Shown: positions 7,840 through 16,044 of the stretch, piece by piece
How positions within the stretch are numbered: position 1 is the stretch's first letter
Layout: every line of letters begins with the position of its first letter
Source: a virus
Strand: one strand, 5' to 3'
DNA: 26,043 nucleotides
IMG/VR virus record: IMGVR_UViG_3300030102_003614
Location: 1-26,043 of that record
The notes under the pieces: model-generated
Told to the model about the DNA's origin: nothing
The model's input: only the letters and a program-made list of their open reading frames with translations
Databases searched by the model: none
Position numbers and translations under genes: made by a program

Positions 7840-8189
7840 TAACTATAGGTGAATTAGATAGGCGTATAACCATACAGCAAGCTGAAACCAGTATAGAAAG
7901 TAATTATGGTGAACCTTTACAAAGCTGGTCAGATTTAATTATTGTTTGGGCTAAATACTTTGTAAAAGGTGGTAAAATTAATGAAGAAAGCGACCAACTT
8001 GTAGCTGAAGAAAATGCTTTTTTTATTATACGCGACCCTAAGTTTACTGATACACCAACTTTTAATGAATACAATTATAGAATACATTATAACGATAAAA
8101 TATATGTTATTGATAATATCAAAGAAATAGAAAGTAGAACTAATGATTATTTAGAAGTTAAGACTACAGAAAAAAACAACAATGGCTAG
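7836..8189 (+). CDS. head-tail adaptor (head closure) protein
   Basis: The 117-residue protein starts MITIGELDRRITIQQ and continues with YGEPLQSWSDLIIVWAKYF (about 24-42), ending with KIYVIDNIKEIESR (about 88-101). This is the small beta-barrel pattern of Phage_H_T_join or SPP1 gp16-like adaptors, which close the filled head and receive the tail. Length fits the family. It overlaps both neighbours by a few bases and sits between the gp6-like and gp10-like genes, as usual. Confidence 0.85.
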   Translation: MITIGELDRRITIQQAETSIESNYGEPLQSWSDLIIVWAKYFVKGGKINEESDQLVAEENAFFIIRDPKFTDTPTFNEYNYRIHYNDKIYVIDNIKEIESRTNDYLEVKTTEKNNNG

Positions 8190-8715
8190 AGTAGATATAA
8201 ATATAAAAAATTTACAGTCTATTAAAGATTTGTTTAATGAATTACCAAAAGGTGTAAAGAAAGTAAATACGTGGCAAAAATTTTGGCGTCTTAATACTAA
8301 ACCTTTTGTAGAAGCTGCGCAAAGAAACGCACCAGTTTCTAAAAAAGACCATAAATTTAAATTTAAAAGTGGTGAAAAAACAATAAGAAGCGGTACTTTA
8401 AAAAAGTCTATAGGTTACTTCAGTACACGTAAAAGAAGAAATGATTGGTTAGGGGGTTATGTAGGTCCACGTGTAAAAGGAAGGTTCAAAGACGAAAACG
8501 CTGGTTTTTATGGGTCATTTGTAGAATACGGTGATGAAGTAATGCACTTTGGTAATGCTAATAATTACGCTGGTAAAAAGTTTATGAAGCCAGCTTTTGA
8601 TAGTGAAAAAAATACAGTTTTAAGTAATAGTATGCGTGATGCCCAAGTAATTTTTGTACGTGAGACTAAAAGGTGGGCTAAAAGAACTAAACAGTTTGGA
8701 ATTTTAGGAAGATGA
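8182..8715 (+). CDS. tail completion protein, HK97 gp10-like
   Basis: The 177-residue basic protein has the gp10-like pattern: KPFVEAAQRNAPVSKKDHKF near 40-59, then SGTLKKSIGYFSTRKRRND near 71-89, then FYGSFVEYGDE (about 109-119) and KKFMKPAFDSEK (about 132-143). It is somewhat longer than the family core because of a basic insertion before the central segment and a basic C-terminus. These proteins join the tail to the head-closure ring. It overlaps the adaptor gene and the next gene (ATGA), matching the standard order. Confidence 0.85.
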   Translation: MARVDINIKNLQSIKDLFNELPKGVKKVNTWQKFWRLNTKPFVEAAQRNAPVSKKDHKFKFKSGEKTIRSGTLKKSIGYFSTRKRRNDWLGGYVGPRVKGRFKDENAGFYGSFVEYGDEVMHFGNANNYAGKKFMKPAFDSEKNTVLSNSMRDAQVIFVRETKRWAKRTKQFGILGR

Positions 8716-9140
8716 GAGTAGGACAAGCAATATATAGTATTTTAAGTAATAGTTTAACTGTAGCCCAACACTTAGGTACTGGTAACCGTATTTTTCCATT
8801 AGTAGCTAAAGCTACTCAAAGTTTACCTTTTTTAATATATGAAGTAACCCAAGATGACCCAGTACAAACTAAAGACGGTTTAAGTGAAAGTTACGTAAGA
8901 GTTTACAGATTAGAAGTATTATGTTATTCAGACACTTACACAAATGTTAGTAATATTGCGACTTCTGTAAGAAAAACTTTAAACCGTGCGCCAACTTACC
9001 CAGCTTCTACTTACAATGCGATAAAACTGCAAAGTATAAACTATATAAATGCAAATGAGGAGTTTGAAGCTGATTCGGGTAAAAATGGTGTTTTTCGTAT
9101 AAGATTAGTGTTTGAAGTAAGACAAATTTTAACAGACTAA
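8712..9140 (+). CDS. tail terminator protein (DUF3168-like)
   Basis: The 142-residue protein starts MRVGQAIYSILSNSLTVAQH and contains LPFLIYEVTQDDPVQTKDG (about 38-56), then YRLEVLCYSDTYTNVSNIA (about 65-83) and a late FEADSGKNGVFRIRLVFEV (about 117-135). These match the DUF3168 or tail-terminator fold, whose hexamer caps the tail tube at the head end. It directly precedes a small gene and the tail tube, as in other siphoviruses. The following 21 bases are an A-rich leader. Confidence 0.82.
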   Translation: MRVGQAIYSILSNSLTVAQHLGTGNRIFPLVAKATQSLPFLIYEVTQDDPVQTKDGLSESYVRVYRLEVLCYSDTYTNVSNIATSVRKTLNRAPTYPASTYNAIKLQSINYINANEEFEADSGKNGVFRIRLVFEVRQILTD

Positions 9141-9161
9141 AATAAATTAAAATATAAAAAA

Positions 9162-9356
9162 ATGAAAAAATATAAATTACTAAAAGACTGGAAAAGCAAA
9201 AGGCATAATAAAATTTTAAAAGCTGGCGCTTTTGTAGTCGTAACAATAGAAAAAGAACTTAAAGAATTAATAGAAGGTGATTATATTATAGCGCCTAAAA
9301 TTAAAAAAGCAAAAAAGAAAAAAGAAGAAAAAGGAAGTATAGAAGAAACTAATTAA
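9162..9356 (+). CDS. small basic hypothetical protein
   Basis: The 64-residue protein has a beta-like first half (KYKLLKDW ... LKAGAFVVVTIEKEL, about 3-32, then DYIIAPK) and a Lys/Glu-rich tail. The pattern looks like a tiny SH3-like barrel, though I cannot name a family. It stands between the tail terminator and tail tube genes, where many siphoviruses keep one small protein of unknown role. An A-rich leader precedes the ATG. Confidence 0.65.
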   Translation: MKKYKLLKDWKSKRHNKILKAGAFVVVTIEKELKELIEGDYIIAPKIKKAKKKKEEKGSIEETN

Positions 9357-9379
9357 TTAATTTTTAAAAATAAATAACA

Positions 9380-9814
9380 ATGGCAATTTTAAACGGAACG
9401 GACATAAAAGTCTACGATAGTACAACAAACATTTTAGTAGCTTTTGCTCAAAATGGTACGCTGAATATGAACCATTCAGTAAGAGAAATAACAAATAAAG
9501 AAAGTAACGGGTTCAAAGAAGTTTTAGAAGGTTTACGTGATTTTTCAGTATCTCTTGACGGTGCTTACTGTTGGACTGATACTGCGGGGTCAGCGCTTAC
9601 TAACGGTGCTGACGATATTGTATTATCTAATATGATAAACAATAGAACAGCTTTAACTATAAGATTTGGTAATACTGGTAGTACTACTGGTGATACTTAC
9701 TACGAAGGTAGTGTTTTTCTTGATAGTTTTTCTGTTACTGCGCCAACTGAAGATACAGCTACTTACAGCTTGAACTTTACTGGTACTGGTGCAATTACAC
9801 AAACTATAGCTTAA
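9380..9814 (+). CDS. major tail (tube) protein
   Basis: The 144-residue protein starts MAILNGTDIKVYDSTTN and contains NHSVREITNKESNGFKEVLE (about 31-50), GLRDFSVSLDGAYCW (about 51-65), and a late VFLDSFSVTAPTEDTATYSL (about 113-132). This is the pattern of TP901-1-type tail tube proteins, where a beta-sandwich hexamer stacks to make the tail. Position before the chaperone pair and tape measure fits. The gene is followed by a hairpin, as the capsid gene is, consistent with high expression of these two structural proteins. Confidence 0.88.
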   Translation: MAILNGTDIKVYDSTTNILVAFAQNGTLNMNHSVREITNKESNGFKEVLEGLRDFSVSLDGAYCWTDTAGSALTNGADDIVLSNMINNRTALTIRFGNTGSTTGDTYYEGSVFLDSFSVTAPTEDTATYSLNFTGTGAITQTIA

Positions 9815-9828
9815 TTAAGTGTAGTTTA

Positions 9829-9880
9829 GGGGAACCAAGCGCCTTTCTTTTTCTTGATTGGCGACTTGGGGAACCTTTTA
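9829..9880 (+). terminator. hairpin with U-rich tail after the tail tube gene
   Basis: CCAAGCGCC (9835-9843) pairs with GGCGACTTGG (9860-9869), a nine-pair stem with A9864 bulged and a 16-base loop. CCTTTTATTT follows shortly after. GGGGAACC occurs directly repeated on both sides (9829-9836 and 9868-9875). The large loop and the GGAACC between stem and T-run make it a weaker terminator than the one after the capsid gene; an attenuator or a 3' stabiliser is as likely. Confidence 0.5.
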
Positions 9881-9906
9881 TTTATTAATCAAAAAAAAGA
9901 AAAGAA

Positions 9907-10245
9907 ATGGAATATAAAGTCATAACAATAGGAGATAAAGATTTTCCAATAAAGTTTGGTTTTAATGCTTTAAGAAAATATAGTATAATGACAAATACGA
10001 AATTAGCTGACTTACAAAAAATAGGTGAAGGCATGGATTTAAACAGCGCTTTAACATTATGTTACTGCGGCATACAAGACGGTTGTAGAGTAGCTAAGAA
10101 AAAATTTGACATGAGTATAGACGATTTAGCTGATTTATTTGACGGAAACTGGGACTGCATGGAAAGCGTATTTAGTGTCTTGGCAAGTCAAATGACTGAC
10201 GGTTTTGACGAAAAAAAGAAAACGCCCAAGAAGGAAAAGAAGTAG
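9907..10245 (+). CDS. tail assembly chaperone, short form (G-like)
   Basis: The 112-residue protein starts MEYKVITIGDKDFPIKFGFN, then has a helical body (GEGMDLNSALTLCYCGIQDG, about 41-60, then DDLADLFDG and a Trp-containing segment) and a Lys-rich end. That is the pattern of the first tail chaperone in siphoviruses of this type, which coats the tape measure during tail assembly. It stops at TAG 10243-10245, inside the loop of the frameshift hairpin, so a share of ribosomes continues into the downstream frame. Confidence 0.85.
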   Translation: MEYKVITIGDKDFPIKFGFNALRKYSIMTNTKLADLQKIGEGMDLNSALTLCYCGIQDGCRVAKKKFDMSIDDLADLFDGNWDCMESVFSVLASQMTDGFDEKKKTPKKEKK

Positions 10246-10592
10246 AAACCCTTACTTGGGCTGAGTTATTTGAAATAGCGCTTGGCGAAATGAACATGAA
10301 GCCAGAAGATTTTTTGGATATGTTACCAAAATACTTTTGGCGTAAAATGGCTGGCTTTTATAAGTTGATAAACTTAAAACAGCGTCAAGAATGGGAACGT
10401 ACAAGGTGGCAAACTTGGCTTTTGCTTAATGTACACGTAGATAGCGGTAAAAGATTAAAAATAACTGATTTAATAGAGTTTGATTGGGAAAAAGAAAATA
10501 AAAAATTTAGTGACAATAATAAAGATTACGCGGAATACATAAAAAAATTAGAAGACTATAAATTAAAAGTAAAAAAACAAAATGGCAAGTAA
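9907..10592 (+). CDS. tail assembly chaperone, frameshifted long form (G-T fusion)
   Basis: The fusion joins 9907-10218 to 10218-10592 by a -1 shift, giving 228 residues (104 plus 124). The second half reads on as ENAQEGKEVETLTWAELFEI and then a helical, aromatic-rich region (FWRKMAGFYKLI and on). The downstream frame is open from 10209, just after a TGA at 10206, so it has no good start of its own before the shift site; the first ATG is at 10290 and cuts off the TLTWAELFEIALGE part. In lambda-like tails the G and GT proteins together load the tape measure. The T part overlaps the tape-measure start by 11 bases. Confidence 0.85.
10212..10261 (+). promoter_or_regulatory. programmed -1 ribosomal frameshift signal
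   Basis: The slippery heptamer A AAA AAG is at 10212-10218 in the correct phase (zero-frame codons GAA AAA AAG). After a five-base spacer, GCCCAAGAAGG (10224-10234) pairs with CCTT, a bulged A at 10254, and CTTGGGC (10250-10261), making an 11-pair stem with a 15-base loop. The loop holds the TAG that ends the short form. Heptamer, spacer length and stem all fit the known bacterial -1 signals used between tail chaperone genes. Confidence 0.9.
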
Positions 10593-13500
10593 AGCAATAG
10601 GTTTATTAACAATGGTTTTTGGCGCTGATATGAAGGGCTTTGATAAAGCTATGAAAAAAGCCGAAAGAAGTGTTGGTAAGTTTGGTAAAAACATGGAAAA
10701 ACTTGGTCGTAACATGACCCGTAATATTACTTTACCTTTAGTAGCTGTAGGTGGCGCAGCTGCTAAATTATCAGCTGACTTTGACACGTCAATGACTAAA
10801 ATACAAACTTTAGTAGGTCTTACTGGTGAGGAGGTAAGAGGTATGAAAGATAGAGTTTTAGAACTTTCTGGCGAAACTGCGCGTTCGCCTAAAGAACTTG
10901 CTGACGCTTTATTCTTTTTAACTTCAGCTGGTTTAAGAGGTGAAAATGCTTTGATGTCTTTAGAAATGGTAGCGAAAGGTACTGCGGCTGGTCTTGGTGA
11001 TATGGAAGCTTTATCAAAAACTGTAGCGGCTGCTCAAAATGCTTACGGTGTTGAAACTTTAAGCGCAGCTGAAGCCCTAGATGTTTTTGGGGGTATGGTT
11101 CAAACTGGTATGTTTAAGTCTGAAGAACTGGCGCAAGTACTTGGTACTAATTTAGGTTTATCAGCTAATCTGGGTATATCATTTGAGGAAGTAGGCGCTT
11201 TTATTTCTACTTATACTAAGACTACTGGTGACGCTACAAGCGCTACTACTGGTTTTGGTGCGGTTATGATGAGTTTTGCAAAAATTGCACCGATACAAGA
11301 AAAAGCTTTAGCTAAAATTGGTATGTCAGCTGACGGTTTACGTGAAATGCTTGGTAAAGAAGGACTGCAAAAAACCTTATTGTTTTTAGACCAAAATTTC
11401 AAAGCTAATAATATGCAGCTTAGTGAATTTTTTACTAAGTCGCAAGCTTTAAAAGGTGTTATGGGTGTTTTAGGTAACCAAACTGAAACTTATGTAGATA
11501 TTTTAGACGATTTAGCAAGGAAGCAAGGTTTTGTAGATAATGCTTTTAGTATTACTGCGAATACTACTGGTTTTCAAATGAAGCAAGCTTTTAATGATTT
11601 AAAAGTAGCTGGCGTACAACTTGGTGACGCTTTAGCGCCTATTATAAGAAGTTTAGCTAACATGGTAACAACTTTAGCAAGGTCATTCAGTAATTTAACA
11701 GAAAATCAAAAAAAGAGTATAGCACAATTTTTAGCAATAACTGCGGCTGTAGGTCCGCTTGTTTTTGTGTTTGGTAGGTTTATTACAATAGGTTTGACTG
11801 TAGTAAAAGTAATGGGTAAGCTTAGGTTAGCTGCTATGGCTAACCCCTACATTCTTTTAGCTGTAGCTATTGGTAGTATAGTTGTAGCTTTGAAGAACTG
11901 GGCTTCATCTTCCGAAAAAGTTAGAACTAATATGGATAGGATAGCTGAAATTGACGCTGACGTAAAACGTAATACGGGTGCGCAAGTTGAAAGGGTACGT
12001 GAACTTACAAGACAGTTACAAAACGAAAATTTAAGTCTAGGGGCTAAAAAAAGAGTACTTAACGAATTAAAACAAATTTCACCACAATATTACGGTTCTT
12101 TAAGCGCCAATAAATTAGATTTAACTGAACTTACTAAGGCAACGCAACTTTATACACAAAGTATAATTAAGCAAGCCGAAGCTGAAAGTTTAGCGCAAAA
12201 AATTGCTAATCTTAAAGTACAAAAACAAGAAGATGAAATTTTTGTAAGAAACCAACAAGATAATTTGACTGGAGGTTTTCTAGGTGCTTTTTCTGGTGAC
12301 CACGTTATAAAAGGTTTAATAAAACAAAAGAAAGCTAGAATAGCAAGCGCAAAAGAAGATTTAGATTTTTTCCAAAATAAACTTACTAAAACACTTAACG
12401 AAGTAGACGAACTTGCTAATGAATCAGCTGAATTAATAGGCGATAAAGACAGACAAACTGATATATTTGACCCAGACCAATTTAAAGGTTTGTTTGAAGA
12501 AATTGAAGTTGAAGTAACAGAACTACAAAAATTACAAAATGAAGTAAGAGAAGCCGAAACAAATTTACGTAATTTAATGATTACGGGTAATGCAAGTGAC
12601 GAAGAAATAGCAAAGAAGAAAAATAAATTAAGTGAAGCCCAAGAAAAACTTAACAAACACCAAAAAGAATATAACCAATTAATGGGTATTGCTACCGCTG
12701 AAGCTGCAAACCCATTTAGAGATTTAGAAGACGCTGTAGACAAAGCTAACACAGCTTTACAAGATGCTATAATAAACGGTGAAGACTATACACAACAATT
12801 AGCTGACTTTGAAAAAGCTACAGCAAAACTTAAAGAAAAACAAGATGAATATAATGACGCGGTAAATACTACTACTAAACAAGAGTTACCAGCTTTCATA
12901 CAACTTATTGATAAATTTTTTCCTAAGTTAGAAATATTTGGTAAAAGTTTAGCTGAAATTTTCCAAGAAAGCGGTGAAACAATAGCGGGCGCTATGGACT
13001 TAGCTATAGGTGCTTTTGAAGCTTTTAATAAACGTGCTACAATACTTGCGGAAAACCAAAAGAAACGTGATTTAAAAGAACTTGACGAAAAAGAACGTAG
13101 AGAAGCTGAAATGATAAATAACTCGTCAATGACTGAAGAACAACGACAAAGGGCGTTGGCTCTTATGCAAGGTAAAATAGCTGACGAAAGAGTAGCTATA
13201 GAAGAAGCCGCTGATAAAAAACTTAGAAATATTAAAAAACGTACTGCAATTTTAGATAAAGCGCTAGCAATAACTTCAGTAGTACAAAATACCGCAGCCG
13301 CTATAATGAAAGCTTTTGCACAAACTGGAATTTTTGGGGGTCCAATAGCGGCTGGTATTATCGGGGCTTTAGGCGCTGCGCAAATAGCTTTAATAGCTTC
13401 TACGCCAATACCATTAGCGCAAGGTGGTATAATATCTGGTCCGACTACTGCTTTAATGGGTGAGTACCCTAGTGCTGGCGCTGGTAACCCCGAAGTAGTA

Positions 13501-13638
13501 GCACCTTTAAATAAACTTAAAGATATGATAGGTAATGCAGGTGGAACCCAACGAATACAAATATTTGGTAGATTAACTGGTAATGATATATATTTATCAA
13601 ATCAAAGTGAAAGTATTAACAGATTAAGAACGACATAA
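10582..13638 (+). CDS. tail tape measure protein
   Basis: The 1018-residue protein is the longest here and follows the chaperone pair, the invariant place for a tape measure. An N-terminal core of the TP901-type (PhageMin_Tail, about 65-280) includes ELADALFFLTSAGLRGENAL and FGAVMMSFAKIAPIQEKALA. Hydrophobic segments at about 383-437 could cross a membrane, long coiled coils fill about 455-880, and a second hydrophobic, Gly/Ala-rich region lies at about 893-945, followed by PLAQGGIISGP. It sets tail length; by the usual rule of roughly 1.5 angstrom per residue the tail would be near 150 nm (inference). Confidence 0.93.
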   Translation: MASKAIGLLTMVFGADMKGFDKAMKKAERSVGKFGKNMEKLGRNMTRNITLPLVAVGGAAAKLSADFDTSMTKIQTLVGLTGEEVRGMKDRVLELSGETARSPKELADALFFLTSAGLRGENALMSLEMVAKGTAAGLGDMEALSKTVAAAQNAYGVETLSAAEALDVFGGMVQTGMFKSEELAQVLGTNLGLSANLGISFEEVGAFISTYTKTTGDATSATTGFGAVMMSFAKIAPIQEKALAKIGMSADGLREMLGKEGLQKTLLFLDQNFKANNMQLSEFFTKSQALKGVMGVLGNQTETYVDILDDLARKQGFVDNAFSITANTTGFQMKQAFNDLKVAGVQLGDALAPIIRSLANMVTTLARSFSNLTENQKKSIAQFLAITAAVGPLVFVFGRFITIGLTVVKVMGKLRLAAMANPYILLAVAIGSIVVALKNWASSSEKVRTNMDRIAEIDADVKRNTGAQVERVRELTRQLQNENLSLGAKKRVLNELKQISPQYYGSLSANKLDLTELTKATQLYTQSIIKQAEAESLAQKIANLKVQKQEDEIFVRNQQDNLTGGFLGAFSGDHVIKGLIKQKKARIASAKEDLDFFQNKLTKTLNEVDELANESAELIGDKDRQTDIFDPDQFKGLFEEIEVEVTELQKLQNEVREAETNLRNLMITGNASDEEIAKKKNKLSEAQEKLNKHQKEYNQLMGIATAEAANPFRDLEDAVDKANTALQDAIINGEDYTQQLADFEKATAKLKEKQDEYNDAVNTTTKQELPAFIQLIDKFFPKLEIFGKSLAEIFQESGETIAGAMDLAIGAFEAFNKRATILAENQKKRDLKELDEKERREAEMINNSSMTEEQRQRALALMQGKIADERVAIEEAADKKLRNIKKRTAILDKALAITSVVQNTAAAIMKAFAQTGIFGGPIAAGIIGALGAAQIALIASTPIPLAQGGIISGPTTALMGEYPSAGAGNPEVVAPLNKLKDMIGNAGGTQRIQIFGRLTGNDIYLSNQSESINRLRTT

Positions 13639-16043
13639 TGGCAAGAGACCCCTATAATTTAAACCAATACGCTACCTTTACCGTAAAGTCTTATAATGGT
13701 GACACTTATAACTGCGCAATACTATGGACTGGTGCGGCAAATACAAGAACTTGGACGTTAGCAAAAGACGGGTTAAAAATATCTTACGAAAGTGAGAAAG
13801 CCCAAGATAAAAACTCACCTATATTAGCTTCTAAATGTACTCTTAATTTAATGGTTACTGACGGTGCTATGCAACTTTTTTTACAAAATATAAGAAGCAC
13901 AAAAAACGAAAAAGATGTTTGGCTAACTATTACTCATGCAAACGGTACTAAACTCTTATGGTGCGGTTATTTTATTTTAGATTTAGAAGCCCAAGAAGAT
14001 GTTAGTTTACCTAACGAAACTACGCTGGTCGCTGTAGACGGTATTGCTACATTAAAAGAAGTACCATTTTTAAGAGAATATACAGTAGGTACTACTACTG
14101 CGCCTACATTTCCTTATACAGCAAATGATACTTTTTATAATGCTGGTTGGCGTAGACTTATAGGTAATAGTACATCTTGGCTTAAATTAATTTGTGACGC
14201 TACGGGTCAGTTATTAAGTACTGATAGTACTTCTACTTCTTTAGATAATTATTTTATAAGTACAAGTTTTAACTGGTGGAATGAAGACATGGGTGTAACT
14301 CCAGATGTAGCAAACGACCCTTTGGCTAACATGAAAATTAATTTACGTGAATTACACCGTAAAGATGAAAACAATATAATAAAACCGCCAAGCGTTTATG
14401 AAGTAGTTAAAATAATATGTAGAAATTTTAATATGCGCTTTTTTTACTGGCAACATAAATTTTATTTTGCGCAAGTAGGCGAATACAATTCAGACGAACA
14501 CGGTTCAATTCCTTTTTCTACTGTAGTAAATATACCAACGCGTGTTTATTTTCACGTAGGGTCGGTGCAAACTACTCATAATTTTATTGGTAATAATAAT
14601 TATTCAATGTATTACGCGCAAATAGAACCAATTTTAAAAAGCGCTGGTTTGCAAAAAATTGCGGGTACTATATTTCAAGCAATACCAGCAATAAAAAAAG
14701 TCAATATTTTTTACCGTGAACTTGCTGGTTCTAATCATTTTAATGGCTACCCTTTATTTGTAACACATAACACTTTACAAACACCTACAGCTTTTCCTAC
14801 TGACGGTGCGTACCATGAGTTTACCCAACAAAGTGAAAGTAACGGTATATTAAATTATATGAGTTTTACAGATGCCGATACTTTAGCGGGCTGGATAGTT
14901 AGAATTTATGGTAGTTTTTCTAACTCGTCTACTGGTAATTTAACTATGGAAACCGCGTGGAGTATGAGAGCAAAGCCAGCCGCTTCTAATTGGGGTGATA
15001 GTGATAACTACGTAGCTTTTAAATTTCAAGGTGCTACTTTTGCCGAAATACGCTGGCAAAGTATTGATAATGGTAATGAATTTCCTTTGGATAATAACCA
15101 ACAATATATAAGAGACTATATAACCATACCAGCAAATTGTACTAACGAAATAATAAATATTTGGGATAGTAGCACTACTACGACTACAAATACTACTGGT
15201 AATTTATTTCCTACAAATGCCGCTTTTGTCGGTGACTGGGATTTCCAATTTTGGACTTTTACGGGTTACGATAATGCTACTACTTACCAGATGCAAGCGC
15301 AAGGTAATACAGCTTTATATAGTCACGGGCGTATTATGAACGGTTGGGGCTTGCAAGGCACAAATGTAAGTGGAACTACGCCAATGGTTAGGGCGCAAAC
15401 CCCTTCCTATTATGCTTTTGACTATACAGACGCTATAGATATGAACGGTGATTTTCTAAGTAGATTTGTTCCAGTTATGGATAATGCGCAAACAAATGGT
15501 AATACAGCCCAGCAAATACAAGTAAACCAAGATAGTAGCGATACCTTTGTTTATGACGTTGGTAATATATTTTTTGGTGACGGTTCGGGGGCTAACAGTA
15601 CTGCGACAATAAAAGTTTATGACGGTGCTAACTGGGTGTTTGTAGATTCGCTTGGTAAATGGGGTTTGGCAACGCATACTTACGATTCAACTTCTACTAC
15701 TTTCAACTGGTCAGTAAGTTATAATAAAAAGCTACAAGACTTACTTGGTGAAGAAATTTTAAATAATCAAAGTAGAAGTATTCTTACCTTAAACGGAACT
15801 ACGGTATTATCTGAAAATGATAAATTTTATACTGGTTCAACTAAAAGAAAATATGTAAACCCAGTAGCGCGACTTATAGACGCTGACGGTAAAAAGTATA
15901 TGATGATGAGAAGTACATTTAATTTCGTAAAAGACGAATGGAGTGGTGAATGGGTGCAAATGTTACGTGAAGTACCTACTACGACTACTGGAACCCAAAC
16001 TTGGGACGATGACGTCCCAGCTGACCCTATAACATCTTTTTAA
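13638..16043 (+). CDS. large baseplate or tail-tip protein
   Basis: This 801-residue protein is coupled to the tape measure by TAATG. The first part (about 1-145) is beta-rich, with LKISYESEKAQDKNSPILAS, then LWCGYFILDLEAQED and TTLVAVDGIATLKEVPF. That is the pattern of a baseplate protein that I associate with Bacteroidota siphoviruses. Next comes an aromatic stretch with MRFFYWQHKFYFAQVGEYN (about 265-283), then long Ser/Thr/Asn-rich beta regions of the type found in receptor-contacting tips. It probably takes the place of the separate distal tail and tail-tip genes of other phages. No enzyme motif is seen. Confidence 0.7.
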   Translation: MARDPYNLNQYATFTVKSYNGDTYNCAILWTGAANTRTWTLAKDGLKISYESEKAQDKNSPILASKCTLNLMVTDGAMQLFLQNIRSTKNEKDVWLTITHANGTKLLWCGYFILDLEAQEDVSLPNETTLVAVDGIATLKEVPFLREYTVGTTTAPTFPYTANDTFYNAGWRRLIGNSTSWLKLICDATGQLLSTDSTSTSLDNYFISTSFNWWNEDMGVTPDVANDPLANMKINLRELHRKDENNIIKPPSVYEVVKIICRNFNMRFFYWQHKFYFAQVGEYNSDEHGSIPFSTVVNIPTRVYFHVGSVQTTHNFIGNNNYSMYYAQIEPILKSAGLQKIAGTIFQAIPAIKKVNIFYRELAGSNHFNGYPLFVTHNTLQTPTAFPTDGAYHEFTQQSESNGILNYMSFTDADTLAGWIVRIYGSFSNSSTGNLTMETAWSMRAKPAASNWGDSDNYVAFKFQGATFAEIRWQSIDNGNEFPLDNNQQYIRDYITIPANCTNEIINIWDSSTTTTTNTTGNLFPTNAAFVGDWDFQFWTFTGYDNATTYQMQAQGNTALYSHGRIMNGWGLQGTNVSGTTPMVRAQTPSYYAFDYTDAIDMNGDFLSRFVPVMDNAQTNGNTAQQIQVNQDSSDTFVYDVGNIFFGDGSGANSTATIKVYDGANWVFVDSLGKWGLATHTYDSTSTTFNWSVSYNKKLQDLLGEEILNNQSRSILTLNGTTVLSENDKFYTGSTKRKYVNPVARLIDADGKKYMMMRSTFNFVKDEWSGEWVQMLREVPTTTTGTQTWDDDVPADPITSF

Positions 16044-16044
16044 T

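Noticed and set aside
10290-10592. Independent gene starting at 10290 for the second tail chaperone
   Set aside because: The protein-like sequence begins well upstream in the same frame and connects to a complete frameshift signal, so the fusion explains it better.
12150-12752. 200-codon open frame on the - strand within the tape measure gene
   Set aside because: It mirrors the Lys/Glu/Ala-rich tape measure coding frame (Ser/Leu/Phe-rich antisense product), has no leader or promoter, and no recognisable domain.
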